From assembly GCA_034509735.1 (NCBI GenBank), contig JACGWO010000003.1, forward strand, positions 1,488,001-1,552,000: a stretch of 64,000 nucleotides of DNA. Reading direction: 5' to 3'. Both the position numbers and the translations under genes were made by a program. Position 1 is the stretch's first letter. Every line of letters begins with the position of its first letter. The DNA comes from Sesamum alatum (Eukaryota; Streptophyta; Magnoliopsida; Lamiales; Pedaliaceae). Below the pieces are notes generated by a model. The model saw only the letters and a list, made by a program, of their open reading frames with translations. It had not been told where the DNA came from and made no database searches. Of this stretch, positions 55,651-64,000 are shown one piece after another.

Positions 55651-55899
55651 TTGTTTTGAGCATTCATAATCTAATTATGGAATAGTATTGAAATAATTAT
55701 GCAAACAACCTAGCAGACAAGAATAATCATTCTTTGTCAAATAAAAGAAACTTTCATTGATCAAAAACATGTAATCCTTATTGTCCAACAATAGAAAAAT
55801 ATAATTTGATCATGCTAGGTTACATAATTGTGACCTATCAACTCTATCCTAACATGATCACTAATAGCTAAGCCTTACTAGTCCTATAGCTTCTATGGC

Positions 55900-56908
55900 A
55901 ATAACCCAGCCATTGCCTGACTTCACAACCATCTCCGTCTTGGCCTTCTACTCCTTTCCATCACCTGCAAACCATTTGCAGATATGAGCTCTACCGCTGG
56001 TATCCAATACCCAAGAGTAGAATAATAATCATGTTAAAGCTCAAATCAAATGTACCTTGGTTGGAGAGGAGTTTAGGACACTCTCTCTTCCAATGCCCTT
56101 TTTCACGACAATATATGCAAACATCTTTTGCAATCCTTGACTGCCGAACCGCCTTCCTCTTTCCATTGCCCATGCCCAGCATGGCAACAAGAACGCTGTG
56201 TGTGCCTGCAACGGCTAATTCTATCTTACCCTTCTTCCTCCTCCAGCGTCCGGCCCCTTTGCCTTTCGCTCTTGAGCTCGAAGCCTCCCCACCAATACTG
56301 ACGGCGCAGACTTTTCAATCGTTGCCTCGTATTCGACCGACATGTTCATCAACTCATGAAGGTCTTTTTCAAGCCCATTCATGTTATAGTTAATGATAAA
56401 CGGGTCAAAGGAGGGAGGAAGAGACTGAAGGATCACGTCGATGTACGTTTCTTTTCCAAGATCAGCTCGGAGGTCTTTGAGCTTCTCCACTAGGGATAGC
56501 ATCATCACTCCATGCTGGTGTGCAGACAACCCTTCTGTGATCTTAGCTCCGAAAAATGCCTTCATCGCAGCATATCTAATATGCCGGTCTGGTACCCGCA
56601 TAAACGTCATTCATGCGGAGCATTATCGAGCTGACATCATCCAGCCGATCATACCGCTTCTGGATCTCATTAGTCTTGGATGCCAGTATGATGCTGCGGA
56701 CCTTGCGGTTGTCCTCCTGCCATTCATTGAACGTTAAACGCTCTTCTGACGAGGACCCCCCCGACAAGATCCGAGGAAGAGGCTTATCCAGAATGTAAGC
56801 CTGGTTTTTGAAATCTAGGATAATCCTCAAATTTCGCAGCCAATCATTATAGTTTGTTCCGTCAAATTTATTAGTCTCAAGAATTACAATGAGTGGATCC
56901 TTAGACAT
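55900..56908 (-). pseudogene. Copia-C Gag and protease remnant
   Basis: Gag starts at 56908 with MSKDPLIVILETNKFDGTNY and can be followed through DNRKVRSIILASKTNEIQKR. After a frame change near 56590 it continues as YAAMKAFFGAKITEGLSAHQ and ETYIDVILQSLPPSFDPFII. The zinc knuckle CIYCREKGHWKREC lies near 56120. The protease motif near 55995-56010 reads LDTSGRAHIC where Copia-B has LDTGCGAHIC, so the catalytic Gly is replaced. Roughly three-quarters of residues match Copia-B Gag. Confidence 0.88.
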
Positions 56909-57221
56909 CTACATTCAAAATGTAAAGCAGAAATTTAGTAGATTATTATAATATTGAATTCAAGCTAAGACTTGGTCTTTAGTCATTAACCCCTCCCACT
57001 ATTTCTTCAAAAAGCCCACCACTCTCAAGTGGAGTTTTGGGGAAACCATTTCTTAGTGGGCTTGGAGTCCACAAACGCAATTTTCCATGCCCCGCTTTTA
57101 CGATTCACATGGGAAAGGCTTTGTGAGAGGTATCCAATACTATTCTCATCCAATGAGATCCCCAAGATATTTTGCCTCGCATCTTCACATGATCCCAAGG
57201 ACTCCAAGCGAATCATGTTAC

Positions 57222-59423
57222 TGAAGGAAAGCGGATCGGCCCGGGAATGCGGCGGAAGCGCGGTGGAGATAAAAACGTGTGAAATAAAAGAATTTAAATC
57301 GCGTTCAAGGGGTGATCCCTTGAACGTTCTCGGGCTATCGGTGTATAAACGCAGAATATCAACATATATAAAATAAATAAGCGTTCGTGGCTATAGAATA
57401 AAGAAGAAACCGAGAGCATAAATATAAATCAGAATACCTTTCTCGATTTTGTATTTTGATCGGCTACACGCATTGATTCCTCCCGACGTTCGTTCACGTG
57501 AGGTCCCAACGTAGAGACCCTCTAACGTAGTCCACACCACTCCGGGAGAGATCTCGTTTTTCTTGCTAGAAAAAAACGGATCTAGAGGATGAAATCAAAG
57601 AAGAGAATTACACTATCAAATTAGTATTCCTTCTTGATCTTACTTTGTCCTTCAATTGATCATAGATCAATGAAGCAACAAAGAGGATTTAGAGAGTAGA
57701 GAGAGTGAGAGAGTGTATGGAGAGTTTTCATCTTTTTCCTAGAAAAAGATGAATAATGAAAAATTCATCATCAATAGGTGTTAGTATATCATATATATAC
57801 ATAATTAATGTGATTATTGGAATGTGTCTAGGTTCATCCAAGGATGTCTAGATACATCCCAATCAATCACCATCAATTCTTCAATCAAGCCTACCAACTT
57901 TTAAGGGATGATCAAATCATACCAAAAGGGAAGAGTTTGATTGGAGTTGATTTGTCTCTTACCAAAAGCGATGAGTCAACTAACACCTAGCATCCAACAT
58001 GGCTGATTTTTGCTCCCTCCAAGGTGGCAATTTTCGGCCATGCTTATTTAGGGAAGAAGTCCAACTTCTTCCTATTCCATAAATGGAATTAACACACCTC
58101 TCGGGTCAAAATTTAACGGACCGGGTTCTACCATAATCCAATTACGACGAATCCAAAAATTAAATCCAATTTAATTTAATGTCCACTTAAATAATTTCCG
58201 TTGATCTTTTAATCCAATTAAAAGATCCAATATCTCAAATTTCCATATTAATCAATAAATCCTATTTACCGATTAAACGAGGGCCCGATACAATATCGTC
58301 CCGTCCATCCAATGGACAATCCCTTAAGTAATCCAATTACTTATCATCCTCTGAAATTGACTCCAAGTCAATTCTTTCACCTCCTCGGTGATTTGTGTGT
58401 GACCCTTTAGGTTCACCCTCAGCTAGACTTGGGCTCGTGTCCAACAGGAGCCCGTCACTATGGGTGGCCGTCTAGCAACAGTCCATGGCACTAGAGACTA
58501 GGTGAATGTTGGCGTGAACATTTAGGCGCTGATTCCATACGGGTACGGTCCTACTATCGACCATCTCCCGGCCTTAGTCTAGGGTATGGAATTGGGCGTC
58601 GGTTCCCATCCTTGACTAGGCAACTATGCTTCATACCTGAGATGCGTTTACTCTATTGATCGACGTAGGAAACCCTTTCTTACTCAATCAATTGCTATGG
58701 CCATAGACTTTCAGAGTCTAAACCATCTCAGAGTGCATAGGAGACATCACCATCATGTATTGACAGGGGACATATCCTATCTTGGAATGCACCGTCCTCG
58801 CTACATACTCCAACTGCAGTGGAGAAGGCTTATAATGACCATCTTACAGAATGATCACCTCTCGCCAGATCCAAGATACAGTTTTCATATGCACGTGACT
58901 GTCATGATTCCTCAAGTCTGAGGACTAATCCCGTACTATCGGAACCGGAAATTCCAGTCATACCGACCAAGCCTCCAAGGCTTCCATATGATGATTCCCG
59001 CGAGTCACTTCAGTCAGTCGACCACCTTGTCAACTAACCCACTAAAATTGCATAGACGACCTTTGTCTGTCGCCGATGAAACTCCGCACTCACCCAGTGA
59101 ATGCAATACTTAGTGCAAGTATCAATAGGGCACTCGATGCCTAGTCTCGAGGTCCTCGACTTGGAATGTTTCAGACCAACCCTCAGAAGTAGGTTTCATA
59201 GCCGCCATCCAATGCGCATCCCAACTACATCGGTTATCCAATTGGTCTGTGGGCATTTGTTGTGACGTTGAAACGCCGTTCAACGTTAGTAGTAAGCACA
59301 ACAAACACAGTGCCAGTGATGAATACTTACTCTATTCATCAGGATAATATTGTATTTGTAAAGATTGATGAATAGTTTCCAAAACCGCCAATCCAATTGG
59401 CTTTCTGGTCACCTATTCTAACA
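57222..59423 (-). mobile_element. Solo LTR S3 (2202 bp)
   Basis: It starts TGAAGGAAAGCGGATCGG and ends CACCTATTCTAACA, with a perfect 5-bp duplication GTTAC (57217-57221 and 59424-59428). It is the same subfamily as S1 and is inserted in the Copia-C leader. Confidence 0.94.
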
Positions 59424-60632
59424 GTTACTTAGCGTTAGGCCCGACCCATCAATCAAATGATATCTCAACTATCGTCCCCCACGACTCGTGAGACAGGGAA
59501 ATAGGAGTATATTCCATTCGTTCATAAACAACAATGCAGCTTTCTTCCATTCCAAACGTGCCACGACTCGTGAGACCAAGAATGGGTGAAAGTAGCTTCC
59601 TCACTACATTGCTATGGATGGAAGGCTTGGAATAATCAAACCATTTGATTTTAATTCCATTTTGGGCCTAATATTTACTTGGACCATTGAAGTGAGAGTT
59701 ATAGTTTATTAAGACCGAGACCTCATCATTATAAGTATTTTGCATGCTCAAGTTTCATACATTAAACGCAATAGGATGCATTCAAAACACACCATACATC
59801 AAAGCATAAAACATAAACGCATGCAAAATAAGCCTAGCACACCCCTATTACGTTGATCACAAGCCCAATCCTAAGTGATCCACTGAGCCCGCAGTGGATC
59901 AATGGTCAAAGTAGGGTAGGCCTACACTATTACAATTTTTACATCCCATTCTCATTCTAATGGGGCCTTGTAAAATCCTCCTTTGTTCTTCTTGACCTTC
60001 CACCGTGGGCTCCGTCCACCAGACCTTCATCTCCTTGAAAGCTTACATTAATAAAATAAAGCCTCACAACCTAATCTACTCTCATTACAACTTAAATGAA
60101 ACCCCAATCAGAAGTTGGGGGGAGTACATTTAAAGAAAGAAAGCAAGCCTTATTATTCCAAGGCTAAAAATGATAGAAGGAATAAAAATAAAGAGGCACG
60201 CAGGTCTCACCCAACATAAAATAAACCATACATAGGCCAAAAAGGGCTAGTGATCATCCTTATTATTTATCAAATAAACAACAACAAAACACATTTATAT
60301 CAAATATATACATGCCAACCATATAAATACATCCCATGCATTTATAAATAGATATCCAATATCTATAACAATAAACATAATAAAATGCAGAAAATATCAT
60401 ATTAATAATGCAATTTAAAATATGGATATCAACTATACATCCAATGTACAAACAAGTTTTTGTTTGGAAATCATTTCCAAAATAATCCAAGACATAAAAT
60501 AATTTTAGAAAAAATCAATTTAACTAAAAATTAAAATACGCAAAAATTAATAATTTCAGAAAAACTAGCAGAAATAAGGAAAATCCAATTTTCTGGAAAA
60601 ATGGGAAAAAATGGCACAAAACAGATGGCCAT

Positions 60633-60715
60633 GCGCATGCGCGCGCGCCAGGCGCCCCTGCCTGCGCGCCGCACGCGCGGCGGCGCGCGCCTGCTCCTTG
60701 CCGGCGCCGGCACCG
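60633..60715. repeat. Short GC-rich block in the Copia-C leader
   Basis: About 80 bp of GCGCGC-rich sequence (ATGCGCATGCGCGCGCGCCA, GCGCGCCGCACGCGCGGC, GGCGCCGGCAC) in AT-rich leader, at the position of the ~470-bp block in Copia-B. It is palindromic in several places. Confidence 0.75.
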
Positions 60716-60971
60716 TTTTTCACCAAATTTTTTCTATTTTTTTTTTTAAGATTTCTTCTATAAAACTGAAACATAAACATGCATTTAAAGAAAATCCAAT
60801 TCTCAAAAAATGCATGGATATCCATAATTTCAAAAGCAAAGTTAACACATATTTTCTACACATATTATCATGTTTTAAAGCCATAAATTATGCTTTTCAA
60901 ACATAATTTAAACATGCTCTTCATGCTTAACACACAATAACATGTTAATCCTATAGCCACAACACCGAACG

Positions 60972-60984
60972 GGACTCTGATACC
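60972..60984 (-). other. Copia-C primer binding site
   Basis: TGGTATCAGAGTC on the element strand lies one base inside the 5' LTR; the twelfth base is changed from the usual C. Confidence 0.88.
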
Positions 60985-60985
60985 A

Positions 60986-63197
60986 CTGAAAGAATCGGGT
61001 ACGGCCCAGAAACGCAGTGGAAGCGTAAAAACGTGAAATTAAAGCATAATATAAAACGGATTCAAAGCGGTGTTCCCCTTGAAGTTCCCGGGCGTTCGGT
61101 GTATGTCACAGCATAAATTAAATAGGAGAAGATGCTGGACAAGTGGCTAAAGGAAGAAAATAAAAGATACATGAAACGTAAATGAAAACCAACCTTAAGT
61201 TCATTGTATGTAGAACCAGTTCTAGCTTTATTCCCTTTTTGTTTACTTGTTTCGTTCACTTGAGAGTCCAACGTAGAACTCCTCTAGTTTGTCCACACCA
61301 CACTATAGAATAGATTTCTAATCTATTGCTAGATAGAAATAGAGAAGTGAAGAAGAAAACTTCCAAAACAACACTATTGATTAGTGCTTTTGGAATTCTT
61401 TAGTTCAAACCTTTCCAAAAGGTATGAACACAAGAAGGAGAGTTTTTCTGAGATTTTTGGAGAGTTTTTGAGGGGAAAAATTCATGCAAAATACCATACA
61501 AGTTATGTGAATGATTTTGTGTATGTAGAGTTGTTGAATTCAAAATTCAACTTCTCTTGTTAACTTCCAAAGTAACCTACATACACACACCATAATCTAC
61601 ATAACCATGCATCATTATAACAAATAAAACCACCCACCGAATCATATAAAGGCTGGTCACATGTGCCTCACCTGTGGAAGATTTTAATTCTTCCTTCACT
61701 TGTTATAAATTGAATTTTTCCATGGACTAGGACTACTAGTATTGGACTTTTATTTAATATAATTAAATTAAGTCCAAAAATAGTCCATTGGGCATTAATT
61801 AATCAAATTAATCTCAATCCAATTGAAGCCCATAAGTTTATTTAATCCAATTAAATAAACATAAGTCCGAACTCTAATTAATTGATCCAATCAATTAATT
61901 AATCCAAACCCGATAAATTAATCCAATTAATTTAAAGATTCTAAGTCCAAAAATTTAACTAATCCAATTAATTAATTCTTGTACCATCCATCAAAAGGAT
62001 TTCTCAATAAATGATCCAATCATTTATTTTTCTCCTTGAATTAATTTAATCCAATTAAATTAATTCGCTTCTTCTAGAATTAATTCCAACTTAATTATAC
62101 CAATTCCATAATGATTTGTGTGTGACGCTTTAGGTTCACCCTCAACTAGACTTGGGCTTGTGTCCAACACAATGGGTCAATTAAATCCAATTTAATTAAC
62201 TGTTTTTCAGTTACCATTAATCGGAAAATGCCCATCACCATGGGTGGATGTTTAGCAACGGTCCATGGCACTAGAGACTAGGTGAATGTTGGCGTGAACG
62301 TTTAGGCTCCCGAGTTCCATACGAGTACGGTCCTTCCATCATCCGTCTCCCGGTCTAAGTCTAGGGCATGGAATTGGGCGTCGGTTCCCATCCTGGACTA
62401 GACAACTATGCTCAATTACTCGGGACACGTCTGCTCTATTGCTCGACATAGGAAATCATTCCCTACTCGACCAATCGCTGTGGCCACAGACTTAAAGAGC
62501 TTAAACCGTCTTAGAGTGCATAGGAGACTCGACTGTCATATACTGATACGTGACGGATCCTATCTTGGAATCCACCGTCCTCAATACGTATTCCGACTAC
62601 ACTGGATAAAGCTTATGATGAACGTATCCCAGATACGGACATCTCTTGCGAGACCCTAGATACAACCTTCATATGCATGTGACTGCATGATTCCTCAAGT
62701 CCGAGGACTAATCTCGTACTATCAGAGTTGGGAATTCCAGTCATACCGACCAAGCCTCCAAGGCTTCCATATGACGATTCCCGCGAGTCAGTTCAGTCAG
62801 CTAACACCATTGTCGACTAACCCACTAATATTGCATAGACGTCCAACGTCTGTCGCCGATGAAACACGACACTCATCCAACAAATGCAATCCTTAGTGCA
62901 AGTCTCTGTAGGACCCTCGATGCCCTGTCTCGAGGTCCTCGACTTGGAACATTCCAGACCAACCCTCAGAAGTTGGTTTCGTAGCTGCCATCCAATGTGC
63001 AACTCAACTACATGGGTTATCCAATTGGTCTGTGGGCATTTATTGTGACGTTAAAACATCGTTTAACGTAATCAGTAAGCACAACAAACACATAGTGCCA
63101 CGGATGAATACTTACGATATTCATCAAGTCAATAAAGATTGCTAAATAGTACCCAAAACCTCCAATCCAATTGGCTTTCTGGTCATCTATTCTAACA
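60986..63197 (-). repeat. Copia-C 5' LTR
   Basis: It has the same ends and length as the 3' LTR. Differences are mostly single substitutions and small indels. Confidence 0.92.
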
Positions 63198-63202
63198 AGA
63201 TT

Positions 63203-63853
63203 TTCTCTTGTAACCCACCGTCCTCACTACATACTCCGACTGCACTGGATAAGGCTTATAATAACCATATCAAAGACATGTTCACCTCTAGCCAAATCCA
63301 AGATACAACCTTCATATGCATGCGACTGCCATGATTCCTCAAGTCCGAGGACTAATCTCGTAGTATCGGAACTCGGAATTCCAGTCATACCGACCAAGCT
63401 TCCAAGGCTTCCATATGATGATTCCTGCCAGTCAGTTCAGTCAGTCGACTATCTTGCCAACTAACCTACTAAAATTGCATAGACGACCTACGTCTAGCAC
63501 TGATGAAACTTGGCACTCACCCAGTGAATGCAATACTTAGTGCAAGTCTCTATAGGACACTTGAGGCCCAATCTCGAGGTCCTCGACTTGGAACGTTTCG
63601 GACCGACCCTCAAGGAGTTGGTTTCATAACCGCCAATCTATGCGCAGCTCAAGTCAATGGGTTTAACGAATCTACCTGTGCGCGTTCTTGTGACATTGAA
63701 ACGCCATTCAATGTGAGTAGTAAGCACAACAAACACATTAGTCCAATGATGAATACTTACTTTATCCATCTTTATAATATTATTTGGATAAAAATCGATG
63801 AATAGTTCCCAGAACAGCCAATCTAATTGACTTTCTAGTCACCTATTCTAACA
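63203..63853 (-). repeat. Copia-D 3' LTR, second part
   Basis: It picks up at TTCTCTTGTAACCCACCGTCC, exactly where the first part stops at 51505, and runs to CACCTATTCTAACA. The join is consistent with insertion of Copia-C into this LTR. Confidence 0.88.
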
Positions 63854-64000
63854 ATCTCCCACTTGACCACAATGTTAATTACCCATGTTGCTCAAAGCCT
63901 TCTGAGCATGAGCAATCTGCGATACCGGCTCAATCTGGCGGGTCTACTATATTTCTCTCCGAAGTAACATGGTCTAACCGTGTCACCTTTTCTTACTATC
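63854..64000 (-). mobile_element. Copia-D internal region, start of pol 3' end
   Basis: The polypurine tract CAAGTGGGAGAT abuts the LTR. The stretch beyond it parallels the end of Copia-B pol (words matching the ADPLTKP-to-stop region), with stops. The element runs off the right edge of the window, so its 5' LTR and gag are not visible. Confidence 0.75.

Larger units (their letters stand above)
56909..60971 (-). other. Copia-C leader, interrupted by solo LTR S3
   Basis: The non-coding leader between gag and the primer site resembles the Copia-B leader. Shared stretches include the AAGCGAATCATGTTA region (57205 against 12240), the CACGACTCGTGAGACAGG block (59480) and the GCCTAGCACACCCC region (59830). 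It contains S3 and a short GC-rich block at about 60633-60715. Small open readings over the GC block have no support. Confidence 0.75.
51506..63197 (-). mobile_element. Copia-C: complete but decayed element inside the Copia-D LTR
   Basis: LTRs at 51506-53718 and 60986-63197 are nearly equal in length (2213 and 2212 bp) and roughly 95% alike by eye. The flanks AAATT (51501-51505) and AGATT (63198-63202) are a target duplication with one change. Gag, protease and integrase remnants lie between them on the minus strand, and the primer site abuts the right LTR. The 11.7-kb span includes solo LTR S3 in the leader. Coding decay is much heavier than in Copia-B. Confidence 0.92.

Noticed and set aside
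60531..60906. Short Arg/Ala-rich readings over the Copia-C GC block.
   Set aside because: Same explanation as in Copia-B: low stop-codon density in GC-rich leader DNA.
1..64000. tRNA, rRNA or other structured RNA genes.
   Set aside because: None was recognised by eye; the tRNA-like motifs seen (TGGTATCAGAGC) are retrotransposon primer sites, not genes.

Overview
The window is plant nuclear DNA. One spliced gene is flanked by tens of kilobases of nested transposons: Ty1/copia LTR retrotransposons, L1-type LINEs, Mutator-like elements, CACTA-like termini and foldback MITEs. The AT-rich background, compact GT-AG introns, initiator-tRNA-Met primer binding sites and plant-mobile-domain sequences fit a flowering plant, probably a eudicot. 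The species cannot be fixed from this sequence. No prokaryotic, viral or organellar segment was seen.

Layout. (1) 1-971: a broken plant-mobile-domain (MAIN-like) gene on the minus strand with palindromes beside it. (2) 972-18157: Copia-A, an old minus-strand element with 305-bp LTRs. It has been opened by three later insertions: solo LTR S1 (2229-4402), the complete and nearly intact Copia-B (5915-16123), and a 5'-truncated LINE (16170-16964). Each has matching target-site duplications. (3) 18158-27672: AT-rich DNA with CACTA-like ends, a 949-bp element that appears to carry a captured promoter plus signal-peptide exon (20283-21231), and a full-length but dead L1 LINE (21750-26983) with a 17-bp duplication. 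(4) 27673-30626: a Mutator-like element with hairpin-rich terminal repeats, enclosing a MURA N-terminal fragment convergent with a plant-mobile-domain pseudogene. (5) 30627-41780: intergenic DNA with foldback elements and solo LTR S2 (34721-36960) inside a GCGAC-rich patch. (6) 42043-45478: a four-exon cationic amino acid transporter gene (CAT6/7-like, 585 codons), the only intact host gene seen. (7) 46879-64000: retrotransposons nested four deep. Copia-E on the plus strand (5' LTR and leader) is interrupted by Copia-D (minus). Its LTR is interrupted by complete Copia-C (51506-63197), whose leader holds solo LTR S3 (57222-59423).

Copia-B, -C, -D, -E and the solo LTRs belong to related subfamilies with roughly 2-kb LTRs. 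They share the ends TGTTAGAATA...CTTTCA, a conserved LTR core, the same primer site and the same polypurine tract. Copia-B and Copia-C also share leader sequence and a strikingly GC-rich leader block of very different length. Copia-B has a domain-complete gag-PR-INT-RT-RNaseH reading broken only by three apparent one-base deletions. I found no convincing new defence or metabolic system. The most unusual signals are the hairpin arrays of the PMD-bearing Mutator-like elements, the GC-rich leader block of the Copia family, and the captured promoter/signal-peptide module.
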